This document shows positions 7,125 to 15,065 of a stretch of DNA of 22,101 bases, in pieces. The DNA lies in NCBI GenBank assembly GCA_036821645.1, contig DAISJD010000041.1, forward strand, positions 1 to 22,101, given 5' to 3'. The translations under genes were made by a program, and so were the position numbers. This stretch comes from DAISJD01 sp036821645. GTDB taxonomy: Bacteria; Pseudomonadota; Alphaproteobacteria; ATCC43930; CGMCC-115725. The notes beneath the pieces are model-generated. The model had not been told where the DNA came from, searched no databases, and saw nothing but the letters and a program-made list of their open reading frames with translations. Within the stretch, counting starts at the first letter, position 1, and every line of letters starts with the position of its first letter.

Positions 7125-7562
7125 TTATTCGCCATCCTTGCTGTCGACCGGTGCACCCGACGCCGCCCGCATCACATTCAACACGGCGCGCAGCACGCGA
7201 GGCGGCAGACGGCGGGCCTCACGACCGATTTCAAGACGCAACCGTTCATGCGGAACCCGTTCGCGCTTGGCGGGTTCAATGCCGCCAACCGAATGCAACA
7301 TCGCCGGGTCAATATCTTGAAAGAAATATTCGAGATCGACGTGATAATATTGGGCGACGCGCCACAATTTATCGGCGGAAATTTTATTCGAACCCCGTTC
7401 GTATTTCTGGACCTGTTGAAAGGTCAGACCCAGAACCTTACCCAACGTCTCTTGGCTATGGCCATTCGTCACACGAATCGCCTTAATGCGCTTGCCGACA
7501 CATTCGTTTACCGCACGGGCGATATCATCGATCTGTTCTACGGGCTGCAATTGGACACTCAT
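7125..7562 (-). CDS. XRE/Cro-CI family transcriptional regulator
   Basis: A 145-residue DNA-binding protein. The HTH_3 domain covers residues 24-81: GKRIKAIRVTNGHSQETLGKVLG, then TFQQVQKYERGSNKISADKL as recognition helix and following turn, ending DLEYFF. The signature LTFQQVQKYERG is very common in alphaproteobacterial XRE regulators. The C-terminal 60 residues are Arg/Pro-rich, with no recognised effector domain. AGGAGAG lies just before the ATG at 7562. The upstream gap carries TTAACAAT repeats that could be its own operators. Targets are unknown. Confidence 0.93.
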   Translation of the reverse strand: MSVQLQPVEQIDDIARAVNECVGKRIKAIRVTNGHSQETLGKVLGLTFQQVQKYERGSNKISADKLWRVAQYYHVDLEYFFQDIDPAMLHSVGGIEPAKRERVPHERLRLEIGREARRLPPRVLRAVLNVMRAASGAPVDSKDGE

Positions 7563-7962
7563 CGATCTCTCCTGATCCGGTCAGAGGTTAACGCCGACCG
7601 TCAATATTTGTTAAGCCTGTTCAATCCACAGGTTGTCGTACCAACCACCGACGCCGCCTTCACCTCAAACCGGCCTCAGATGATCACTGCGCGGGACGAA
7701 TGAAGGTCATGGGTATTGTTTTCACCTGAAAGTCGTCGATAGATAGTTAACAATGGGTCAGGTATCACGTCTATTTTTTATCGCAAAACCGCCTCTAACC
7801 CGCACTATCACAGGGTTTTGCGATTTATAAAAGTATTAACAATAGTCCTAAAATTACCCTCACTTGCGCCCCAACGCACCCCCCGGCACCACCCAGACAA
7901 GATGCAGACATCCGCACTCAAAATACCGTCGAGCCGCGATAGATAGGCATGTCTGAACATGT
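7563..7962. other. Intergenic region with repeats upstream of the XRE gene
   Basis: No supported gene. It holds TTAACAAT twice (7749-7756 and 7836-7843) and a related inverted TTTGTTAA (7607-7614), an 11-base inverted repeat ATCGCAAAACC / GGTTTTGCGAT (7782-7792 and 7814-7824), and a direct repeat CATGTCT at 7948-7954 and 7958-7964 with a 10-base period. The region drops in GC and probably contains the XRE promoter on the minus strand. Confidence 0.5.
7782..7824. repeat. 11-bp perfect inverted repeat with 21-nt spacer
   Basis: ATCGCAAAACC (7782-7792) pairs with GGTTTTGCGAT (7814-7824). No T run follows on either strand, so it is not a standard terminator. It could be a regulator site or an RNA hairpin. 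Confidence 0.6.
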
Positions 7963-8220
7963 CTAATGGCGAGAAGCCAAGGAATAGCTTGTTTTTTTAG
8001 GTAATTTTACCGAGGCGTGTGCAATATTATAACGAACGATCTGTTCGATTTTTTTGGTCAATCCGTCATTATTTTGATTCTGCGCCCCAAACAGCAGGCA
8101 CCATCGTTTTCGCGCAGACGCCCCTGATTTATTCTTATTATTCATAAGAGATATTACTTTTTTACATATCCAATACACCGATAAAATATCGCATTGAGCG
8201 TGCAATTCGCATAAAAACAA
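7963..8220 (-). CDS. Doubtful small hypothetical protein
   Basis: An 85-residue frame from ATG 8220, or 60 residues from an internal ATG at 8142 (MNNKNKSGASARKRW). Codons are AT-rich, unlike the neighbours, and neither start has a ribosome site. The part TKKIEQIVRYNIAHASVKLPKK looks like a plausible basic helix. No family is recognised. The AT-rich composition could mean foreign DNA or simply a non-coding gap; the latter is at least as likely. Confidence 0.22.
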   Translation of the reverse strand: MFLCELHAQCDILSVYWICKKVISLMNNKNKSGASARKRWCLLFGAQNQNNDGLTKKIEQIVRYNIAHASVKLPKKTSYSLASRH

Positions 8221-8238
8221 CTTTTTTTATATTACAGA

Positions 8239-8276
8239 CCCGCGCATGATGCGGGCCGTGCCGGATCCGGCACGGC
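8239..8276. repeat. Two adjacent hairpins, one a perfect 22-bp palindrome
   Basis: CCCGC-N7-GCGGG (8239-8255) is followed at once by a perfect palindrome at 8255-8276 whose left half is GCCGTGCCGGA. It lies 20 bases after the stop of the minus-strand membrane gene (8296). No adjacent T run in the needed orientation is seen, so it may act as a Rho-assisted stop, an mRNA 3' protector or a protein site. Confidence 0.6.
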
Positions 8277-8295
8277 GGCGCGCCCGTCTACCCCG

Positions 8296-8799
8296 TCACG
8301 CGCCACCCGAATCCCCAGAATCGTTGGGCGTGGAATCGTTGGCGGGAAAATCATGAGACGGCGACTCATGCGCCCCAGAACCGTGGAACCCAGTACCATG
8401 AGACCCGCAATCAGGCGGATCGCCGGTCGGCACGGCCCCATCCTGGGGCGGCGGGTCGGTCGATATCGGCAGCAATCCCAAACTCGTCACCAGGCTGACC
8501 GCAAGAGAAAAGCCGCCTGCCGCCTCACCCTGGCTTGCCTCGGATCCTTGGGCGGGCTCGGGTCCGGGGTCGATCCCCGGATCCGGTGGTTCCTGGACCG
8601 GGGGTGCCGGTCGTCCGGTACGGCCGCGAAACGCCACCAGCAATGCCATACCGCACAAAAGGATACATCCCGACAGGGCGGCGACGGCAAACCAAAAACC
8701 GCCCAAAAGAGAAATGATCCCCATAAATGCCACAACCCATCCATTGCTCGGGATCGCGGTCGGGCACCCGCCACACGATTCCTCGATCGCCCCCATCAT
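8296..8799 (-). CDS. Hypothetical membrane protein with pentapeptide His/Asn repeat tail
   Basis: A 167-residue protein of unknown function. Residues 20-57 are strongly hydrophobic and Cys-containing (one long or two tight membrane helices). A Pro/Gly/Glu linker follows (62-94), then a second hydrophobic stretch 96-112, then a Pro-rich segment. The last 37 residues are a degenerate 5-residue tandem repeat with His at 134, 139, 144 and 149 and Asn in the next two units. The N-terminus has Cys9 and Cys12 (SCGGCP). Start is ATG 8799 or the adjacent 8796; no strong ribosome site is visible. Codon use in this frame fits the chromosome, and opposite-strand frames do not. The tail suggests metal binding, which is inference. 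Confidence 0.6.
   Translation of the reverse strand: MMGAIEESCGGCPTAIPSNGWVVAFMGIISLLGGFWFAVAALSGCILLCGMALLVAFRGRTGRPAPPVQEPPDPGIDPGPEPAQGSEASQGEAAGGFSLAVSLVTSLGLLPISTDPPPQDGAVPTGDPPDCGSHGTGFHGSGAHESPSHDFPANDSTPNDSGDSGGA
8305..8409 (-). repeat. Degenerate 15-bp tandem repeat coding x-x-x-[H/N]-[G/E/D]
   Basis: Seven successive 5-residue units at residues 131-165 of the membrane protein: CGSHG, TGFHG, SGAHE, SPSHD, FPAND, STPND, SGDSG. The first six keep His or Asn at position four, and the codon pattern keeps a 15-base period. Confidence 0.6.
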
Positions 8800-9045
8800 A
8801 AACGACGGTGACGGAAAACGCCGATCTCTTTTTCGTATAAACCTTTGTAGGGGTTTTCAGACTTTTCGTCGCACGGCATGATTTGTCCCTTGCAATGGGT
8901 CATAAAATGCATCGTGATGTCCCACCATCCTGGATATGATCGAAAAATAGGCAATCGGTAATAGAAATAAAATTATCATGATGCGGTGTAGGGCCACACT
9001 CTTCGTGAAGGGTGCCCGGCAATCGGTCTTTCTGGAAACGGCGCG

Positions 9046-11856
9046 ATGTTGACGATTGAGCACCCGGAAAAAATCCTCGACCCGGTCCAACTCGATGCTG
9101 ACCTCTCGGCGGCGGCGGAGCGCCGTCAACCCCTGAACCGGGCCTGGATCGATCCGTTGAAGGCCGCCTTGAAACAGGGCCGAGCCGAGATTGAGCAGCG
9201 TTTTCTCAGAAGCCAGAACGGGGCGCTTGCCCTGGCGGAAACCTGCTTTCTGTTCGATACGCTCATCCGGTGCCTGTATCGCGCGACCTTGACCCACGCC
9301 TTTCCCGTCTCGAACCCGACGGCGGGCGAACTTATTGCGCTCTGCGCCGTCGGTGGATATGGGCGGGGCGAAATGGCCCCATTTTCCGATCTCGATCTCT
9401 TGTTCCTGCTGCCATACAAGCGCACCCCTCATACGGAACAAGTGGTCGAATTTATGTTGTATAGCCTGTGGGATCTCGGCCTCAAGGTCGGCCATGCGGT
9501 CCGGTCCGTCGATGAATCCCTGCGCCAAGCCTTGAGCGACATGACGATCCGCACCGCGATCTTGGAGGCCCGCCTTATCGCCGGCGATCCGAGCCTGTTC
9601 TACACCCTCGTGCGCCGGTTCAAAACCGATGTGGTCGAAGGAAACGGCATCGCCTTTGTCGATGCAAAATTGACCGAACGCGAAGAACGTCATCAGCGAT
9701 TGGGCGATAGCCGCTATGTGCTGGAACCCAACATCAAAGAAGGCAAGGGGGGGCTGCGCGATCTGCACGGGCTGTTGTGGATCGCGAAATATCTTTATCC
9801 GGTGCAGGATTTCGCCGGTCTCGTCGCCTTGGGTCTCCTCTCGCCGGAAGAGGCCCATCGCTTCGACCATGACCGGATGTTTTTATGGACCGTGCGCTGC
9901 CACCTGCACTATCTCGCCGGCAGGGCGGAAGAACGTCTGACCTTCGACGTGCAACGCGCGATCGGGGCCCGCATGGGCTATACCGACCATGCGGGCTCGC
10001 GCGGGGTCGAACGCTTCATGAAGCATTATTTCCTGATCGCCAAAGATGTCGGCGAGTTGACCCGCATCTTCATCTCCGCGATCGAAGCCAATCAGAAGCG
10101 CAAACCCAAATCCCTCTGGCGTCGTCTACTGCCCGGTCCGGGCGTGCGGTCGATCGACGGGTTCAAGATCGAAGACGGTCGTCTGACGGTGGCTCAGGAT
10201 ACGGCTTTCATCAAAGATCCGGTCAATTTACTGCGCCTGTTCCATGTCGCCCAAACCCACCGGCTCGACATTCATCCGAACGCCCTGCGATTGATCCGCC
10301 AATCCTTGAAACTGGTCGGGCCTGCGATCCGGGTCGATCCCGAAGCCAACCGCCTGTTCATGGAAATCCTGACCTCGCCGCTCGATCCGGAAGGGGCCTT
10401 GCGCAATCTCAACGAATCGGGCGTCTTCGGGCGGTTCATCCCCGATTTCGGTCGCATCATCGCCCAGATGCAATATGACATGTACCATGTCTATACCGTT
10501 GATGAACATACGATTTTTGCCATCGGTATTCTTCATAAAATCGAATCGGGCGCACTCAAGGACGAATTGCCACTCGCCTCATCCATCATCGACCGGATCA
10601 GCTCCAGACGCGCGCTCTATCTTGCCGTCCTGCTCCACGACATTGCCAAAGGCAAGCCCGGCGATCATTCCGATCTCGGCGCCGAAATCGCGTTGAAACT
10701 GGGGCCGCGCTTGGCCCTCAGCCCGGAAGAAACCGAAACCGTATCCTGGCTCGTGCAATATCATCTCTTGATGAGCCGAACCGCCTTCAAACGCGATATA
10801 GACGACCCCCAAACCATCCGCGATTTCGTCGCCATCGTGCAGTCGCCCGAACGGCTGAAATTGTTGTTGGTCCTCACCGTCGCCGATATCCGCGCCGTGG
10901 GGCCCAAGGTTTGGAACGGTTGGAAAGGGGCGTTGCTGCGCGAACTTTATCACCGCGCCCACGACGTGATGAGCGGCATGGTCGCAAGCGATCCGCGCGA
11001 CGTGCGCATCGCCAAGGTCCAGGAAAATCTCCGCCTGATCTTGCCCGATTTTTCCGATTGGGAATTCAGTCAACTCACCCAACGCGGCTACCCATCCTAT
11101 TGGCTCAGCCACGATCCGATGACCCTTGAACGCCATGCCCGTCTCATGCGCGAAGCGGAGCGGGACAAAGCGCCGATCACCGTGACGACGCGGGTCGATC
11201 GCACACGCTCAGTGACAGAGGTGACGATTTATACCCCCGATCATCCTGGCCTGTTTTCCCGGATCGCCGGTGCCCTGTCCGTTGCCGGGGCCAGCATCGT
11301 CGATGCCCGCATCGTCACCATGGTGAACGGCATGGCGCTCGATACGTTTTGGGTGCAGGACCCGGCGAACGGGGCTTTCGACCGACCGGATAAACTCGCC
11401 AAGCTTGCTGTTCTGTTTGAAAACGTCCTGACCGGCAAACTCGATCCGGCGGCGGAATTGAAACGATCCGTAACCAAACTTCCGACGCGCACGGGGGTTT
11501 TCGATGTGACGCCGCGCGTCTTCATCGACAATAAAGCATCGAGCACCTACACCGTCATCGAGGTAAACGGCCGCGATCGCCCTGCCTTGCTGTTCGATTT
11601 GACGCGCGCATTGAGCGGCCTCAGCGTCCAGATCGCCGGGGCAAAAATCGCAACCTACGGCGAAAAAGTCGTTGACGTTTTCTTTATTAAGGATGTTTTC
11701 GGCCTTAAAATCACCCACGAAACCAAATTGTCTCAGATCCGCGAAACCTTGACCCGTCTCCTCGTCACTCAGGAAACAGCCGAACTATCGACGGAACCAA
11801 GCCCAAACCCAGCCATGGCGACCAGCGAACCGGAACGGTCGCGGGCAATTGGTTGA
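9046..11856 (+). CDS. glnD: Bifunctional PII uridylyltransferase/uridylyl-removing enzyme (GlnD)
   Basis: GlnD senses glutamine and adds or removes UMP on PII proteins (GlnB/GlnK), controlling nitrogen assimilation. The 936-residue protein has the full domain order: nucleotidyltransferase motif VGGYGRGEMAPFSDLDLLFL (102-121), the GlnD linker region with EGKGGLRDLHGL (232-243), an HD phosphohydrolase domain with VDEHT (485-489) and HDIAKG (531-536), and two C-terminal ACT domains near 724-800 and 833-905 (TPDHPGLFSRIAGAL; NGRDRPALLFDLTRAL). The length agrees with alphaproteobacterial GlnD. GGAAA at 9034-9038 lies seven bases before the ATG. The last 25 residues are Ser/Pro/Thr-rich. In relatives murJ often follows glnD; here a tyrosinase does, suggesting an insertion. 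Confidence 0.97.
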   Translation: MLTIEHPEKILDPVQLDADLSAAAERRQPLNRAWIDPLKAALKQGRAEIEQRFLRSQNGALALAETCFLFDTLIRCLYRATLTHAFPVSNPTAGELIALCAVGGYGRGEMAPFSDLDLLFLLPYKRTPHTEQVVEFMLYSLWDLGLKVGHAVRSVDESLRQALSDMTIRTAILEARLIAGDPSLFYTLVRRFKTDVVEGNGIAFVDAKLTEREERHQRLGDSRYVLEPNIKEGKGGLRDLHGLLWIAKYLYPVQDFAGLVALGLLSPEEAHRFDHDRMFLWTVRCHLHYLAGRAEERLTFDVQRAIGARMGYTDHAGSRGVERFMKHYFLIAKDVGELTRIFISAIEANQKRKPKSLWRRLLPGPGVRSIDGFKIEDGRLTVAQDTAFIKDPVNLLRLFHVAQTHRLDIHPNALRLIRQSLKLVGPAIRVDPEANRLFMEILTSPLDPEGALRNLNESGVFGRFIPDFGRIIAQMQYDMYHVYTVDEHTIFAIGILHKIESGALKDELPLASSIIDRISSRRALYLAVLLHDIAKGKPGDHSDLGAEIALKLGPRLALSPEETETVSWLVQYHLLMSRTAFKRDIDDPQTIRDFVAIVQSPERLKLLLVLTVADIRAVGPKVWNGWKGALLRELYHRAHDVMSGMVASDPRDVRIAKVQENLRLILPDFSDWEFSQLTQRGYPSYWLSHDPMTLERHARLMREAERDKAPITVTTRVDRTRSVTEVTIYTPDHPGLFSRIAGALSVAGASIVDARIVTMVNGMALDTFWVQDPANGAFDRPDKLAKLAVLFENVLTGKLDPAAELKRSVTKLPTRTGVFDVTPRVFIDNKASSTYTVIEVNGRDRPALLFDLTRALSGLSVQIAGAKIATYGEKVVDVFFIKDVFGLKITHETKLSQIRETLTRLLVTQETAELSTEPSPNPAMATSEPERSRAIG

Positions 11857-11940
11857 AAAGACACTCAAAACAAGAAATAAACAATTCATAAACGAATAAT
11901 AATCATAATTTCTCGCTTAAAATAAGATGGGGCGGGAAAA

Positions 11941-13584
11941 ATGACATCCAGAACTCAAAAACTAACACGCCGGGCGTTCCTTGCCGGAACCGCCGCGATC
12001 GGCGGCCTCTCCTTGCTACCCAGCATTCCGGCACGGGCGAGCGCAAAATATGTCCGGTATAATGTCACGAGCACGGAAGGCCGCAAGATGTTGGATAGCT
12101 ATGCCAAGGCTATCAAAGTCATGCTAGAACTTCCCCCCGATAATCCGCATAACTGGTTTCGCAATGCCTTTATCCATTTCATGGATTGCCCACATGGAAA
12201 TTGGTGGTTCTTCGATTGGCACCGTGGCTATATTGGATTATTTGAACAAATTATTAGAAAATACAGTGAAAATCCAGAATTTACCCTGCCGTTCTGGGAT
12301 TGGACCGAACTACCGCGTATTCCCGAAGACATGTTCAACGGTGTTCTGACACCCGTCGACGATGCCTATTTGCCCTATACAAAAGACCTCATGACGTTTG
12401 AAAGGACGATCAAACCGTCCCTTGAAAAATATTGGGCCAGTCTGAATGCCGATCAACGGGCGCAGATGGACATGCGCGGTTACAAGACCTTCGATCAACT
12501 GTGGAACGACGTCTGTCATACGCAAAATATCGGCGATCAAGCCTTTGCCGAAACGAAACGCGCCCGGTATCTCTCGCGCGACAATCCTGGATTCAATGAG
12601 GCCGTCACCCTCGATTCCTCGCGCGAGGTCGTGCTGTCGGGGCTCGGGGTTACTTTCTTTTATCCATCGCAATTCGATGCGGCGGCCAGCCAGAAAAAAT
12701 ACGAACAAGCCTTGAGTTTCAACAGCATCGCCACAAAATCCCACGTCGATCCGCCGAACAAGGATACGTGGTTTTCAATCCTTGAAGGATTGCCGCACAA
12801 TAATATTCACAATTTTATCGGGGGTGTGGGTGGACCCTGGGATCCCGGACCCTACGGCAATATGACCAACAACCTCTCGCCCGTCGATCCGGTGTTTTTT
12901 CTGCATCACGCCAATATGGATCGCTTGTGGGACGTGTGGACCCGCAAACAAATGGCACTCCGTTTGCCGTTCGGCCCGGACGAGAAAGACCGCGATCGGT
13001 TCATGAACGATCCGTTCCGATTCTTCGTCAACAGTGACGGTACCTACCTGACCAATGCCAAGGCCGGCGATTATTTCGACACAGCCGTGTTCGATTATAC
13101 CTATGCACCCGGCACGGGCGAAGAATTAATCCCGAACCCGTCTGCCGCACCTGCCGTGGCAATGACCACCCTGCAGAAAACGTCAAAGCGCAGCGTCATT
13201 CGATCAAGCTTAAAACAAGCAACCGGCCAGTTGACGCTGCCCGCTGCGGCCAAAACGGCACAAAGCTATGTGATCGCCATTACGCTTGCGATCGGCGAAA
13301 ATAGCGCCCGCACCTATGATGTCCTGGTGAATGCGCCGGAAAATCTCGGCAAGGGCGGCGACAGAATACGGTATCTTGCAGGTCAAATTTCGCTTTTCGG
13401 CCATCGCCACGGCCACCAGCACGGTCACCAACACGAGGCCACGTTCCTCATTCCGCTCGTCAACCCGGATCATATCGCCGCCTTCAGAAAGAACGGGCAT
13501 GAGGCCCTCAAACTCAGCGTCGAACCCGCCACCGCAAACAAGACCGCACCGACCGTCAAATCGATTGCCGTCTATGCCCTTTAA
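11941..13584 (+). CDS. Tat-exported tyrosinase / polyphenol oxidase
   Basis: A type-3 copper enzyme expected to oxidise phenols to o-quinones (melanin-type chemistry). It has 547 residues. The N-terminus is a Tat signal (TRRAFLAG at 9-16, hydrophobic core, AxA site near 31-35), so the folded protein is exported. CuA ligands are His79, His85 and His94 in FIHFMDCPHGNWWFFDWHRGY; CuB ligands are His286, His290 and His322/323 in LPHNNIH and FFLHHANMDRLW. Cys83 stands two before His85, the place of the Cys-His thioether in fungal tyrosinases. After DYTYAP (385-390) comes a beta-rich C-terminal domain that covers the active site in polyphenol oxidases. This domain carries a loop with six alternating histidines (488-498). 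A GGGGCGGG ribosome-like site precedes the ATG. The specific substrate is unknown. Confidence 0.93.
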   Translation: MTSRTQKLTRRAFLAGTAAIGGLSLLPSIPARASAKYVRYNVTSTEGRKMLDSYAKAIKVMLELPPDNPHNWFRNAFIHFMDCPHGNWWFFDWHRGYIGLFEQIIRKYSENPEFTLPFWDWTELPRIPEDMFNGVLTPVDDAYLPYTKDLMTFERTIKPSLEKYWASLNADQRAQMDMRGYKTFDQLWNDVCHTQNIGDQAFAETKRARYLSRDNPGFNEAVTLDSSREVVLSGLGVTFFYPSQFDAAASQKKYEQALSFNSIATKSHVDPPNKDTWFSILEGLPHNNIHNFIGGVGGPWDPGPYGNMTNNLSPVDPVFFLHHANMDRLWDVWTRKQMALRLPFGPDEKDRDRFMNDPFRFFVNSDGTYLTNAKAGDYFDTAVFDYTYAPGTGEELIPNPSAAPAVAMTTLQKTSKRSVIRSSLKQATGQLTLPAAAKTAQSYVIAITLAIGENSARTYDVLVNAPENLGKGGDRIRYLAGQISLFGHRHGHQHGHQHEATFLIPLVNPDHIAAFRKNGHEALKLSVEPATANKTAPTVKSIAVYAL

Positions 13585-13589
13585 CCCCT

Positions 13590-13635
13590 AGAACCGGGAA
13601 CGGTTCTGGGTCGAGGACGGCCCTAGAACCGTTTT
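13590..13635 (+). promoter_or_regulatory. Overlapping alternative hairpins, terminator-like, after the tyrosinase
   Basis: AGAACCG (13590-13596) pairs with CGGTTCT (13601-13607) around GGAA. The same CGGTTCT-GGG (13601-13610) can instead pair with CCCTAGAACCG (13621-13631), which is followed by TTTT. The two stems exclude each other. CCTAGAACCG is a direct repeat at 13587-13596 and 13622-13631. The second stem may work as a weak terminator. Confidence 0.5.
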
Positions 13636-13760
13636 CCAGCCTTTGATCTGCAAACGGCTTCGTGCGGTTTTTTAAACCCTTTCTCTTGATGCCCACGCTA
13701 CAATCCGGGTGGGATCAGGCACGCGACGCGATCGTTCGACAGGGGAAAAAGGGGAGAGGG

Positions 13761-14141
13761 ATGATCGATACCGCACCGCCTGTCATCGCGACCGAGAGCC
13801 CGGCACCATCATCGGGACATCCCGTCGGGGCGGCCCCCCTCACCCTGACGCCTCTTCGCCGCCCGGCACCGGGCGACCGGATCATGCTAGTGGTGACACT
13901 CGGCCCGATCGGTCGCCAACAGGTCGAGATTCTGGATGGCGAGGGGCGGCTCTTGGGATCGCTTTCCCCATTCGGTCCCACCGCCGCCGCATCGGGTGGG
14001 ACATATTTCGTCCCGGTTCAGCCCGATCGCCTGCGTGACGGCACGCTCACGATAGCGTTCGCCCTCGTCGCGGGCGGTGTCCGTCGGGCCCCGCAACCAG
14101 GCGATATTCCCGCCGTCGATCTCCTCGTCGTGACGCCGTAA
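13761..14141 (+). CDS. Small beta-rich protein resembling the tyrosinase C-terminal domain
   Basis: No database family is recognised. From ATG 13761, preceded by a purine-rich GGGGAGAGGG, it has 126 residues; an in-frame GTG at 13662 would add 33. It has a Pro/Ala-rich N-terminal 38 residues and then regular beta-strand patterns. By eye these match the order of motifs in the C-terminal domain of the tyrosinase just upstream: IMLVVTLG with YVIAITLA, LLGSLSPFG with LAGQISLFG, GTYFVPVQPDRL with ATFLIPLVNPDHI, then a TLTIAF strand and a final VDLLVV strand. The His-rich loop is missing. No signal peptide is evident. It could be a stand-alone lid or helper for the tyrosinase; this is inference. 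Confidence 0.65.
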   Translation: MIDTAPPVIATESPAPSSGHPVGAAPLTLTPLRRPAPGDRIMLVVTLGPIGRQQVEILDGEGRLLGSLSPFGPTAAASGGTYFVPVQPDRLRDGTLTIAFALVAGGVRRAPQPGDIPAVDLLVVTP

Positions 14142-14165
14142 CCGCGTTTCAAGGAATCCCCCGAT

Positions 14166-14978
14166 ATGTCTTCCCCACAACACCGGCAAGATCCCGCAAG
14201 CCCACCCCCACCAACCGATCGAGCGCCGTCGCTCATCGTCGCAACGCCCTGTTTCGGCGGTCAGGTGACAAGCCAATACGCCGCCTCTCTCTTGGCGCTC
14301 CAAAATGCGGCAGCCAGCCGGGGCATCGGTTTTCGCGTCTTGATGCTGGGCGGGGATGCCCTCATCACGCGCGCGCGGGCCAATCTCGTCGCTCATTTCC
14401 TCGACGATCCCGGTGCCACGCATCTTTTATTCATCGATGCCGATATCGGCTTTTCCCCGGATCAGGTCTTTCGCCTGATCGATTTCGACGCCCCGGTCTC
14501 GGCGGCAGCCTATCCGATCAAGCGGATCGATTGGCCGAAACTGGCCGCCACACTCGCCGAAAAGCGGGCAAAGCCGGAATCTGCCGCCCTGCATTACGTT
14601 GCGGAATTCATGCCCCCGGATCGGATCGCGGTGCGCGATGGGTTTGCGACCGTGCGCTATGCCGGGACGGGATTTTTGATGATCCAACGGGCGGCTCTCG
14701 ACCAGATGATCGCAGCCTACCCCGCCTTGCGCTTTCAGGCGCAGCATGGCGGGCCCGACCCGCTTGCGCGCAGTCCCCATCGTTCTGCACTGTTCGAATG
14801 TCTGATCGATCCCGAAACCGGGATATATCTTAGCGAGGATTTTAGTTTCTGTCGGCGTTGGACCGATCTTGGCGGTGTCGTTTGGCTGGATCTCGGCAGT
14901 TGCCTCGACCATGTCGGCCCGATCGTGTTTCAGGGCAATCTTGCAACACAATTTGCCCCGGTCGATCGCACGCCCTGA
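14166..14978 (+). CDS. GT-A fold glycosyltransferase (Anp1/GT2-like)
   Basis: A 270-residue protein, probably transferring a sugar from a nucleotide-sugar. The N-terminal Rossmann-like start SLIVATPCFGGQV (22-34) is followed by ITRARANLVAHFLDDPGATHLLFIDADIGF, whose DAD at 91-93 is the metal-binding DxD. Later GTGFLMIQ (167-174), SEDFSFCRRW (223-232) and LDHVG (247-251) match the acceptor/catalytic region of GT-A enzymes. No membrane segment is seen. AAGGA at 14151-14155 lies ten bases before the ATG, and the gene follows the previous one by 24 bases, so they are probably co-transcribed. The sugar and the acceptor are unknown; links to Anp1-type mannosyltransferases are from memory. Confidence 0.8.
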   Translation: MSSPQHRQDPASPPPPTDRAPSLIVATPCFGGQVTSQYAASLLALQNAAASRGIGFRVLMLGGDALITRARANLVAHFLDDPGATHLLFIDADIGFSPDQVFRLIDFDAPVSAAAYPIKRIDWPKLAATLAEKRAKPESAALHYVAEFMPPDRIAVRDGFATVRYAGTGFLMIQRAALDQMIAAYPALRFQAQHGGPDPLARSPHRSALFECLIDPETGIYLSEDFSFCRRWTDLGGVVWLDLGSCLDHVGPIVFQGNLATQFAPVDRTP

Positions 14979-15065
14979 TCGCTGCGATCTCCCCTCTTGG
15001 AGCCTTGCACGCAATCGGTTATGGTCTGGCCGGTCTTTTGTTTTGCCTTTTTCCGCCGAGCCCCC

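Noticed and set aside
7563..8295. Possible phage or transposon remnant in the AT-rich gap
   Set aside because: No integrase, transposase, terminal repeats or tRNA were seen, so the repeats are described only as possible regulatory sites.
8857..9870. Minus-strand frame of 337 residues covering the 5' part of glnD
   Set aside because: It overlaps the conserved nucleotidyltransferase domain of GlnD and shows no domain of its own.
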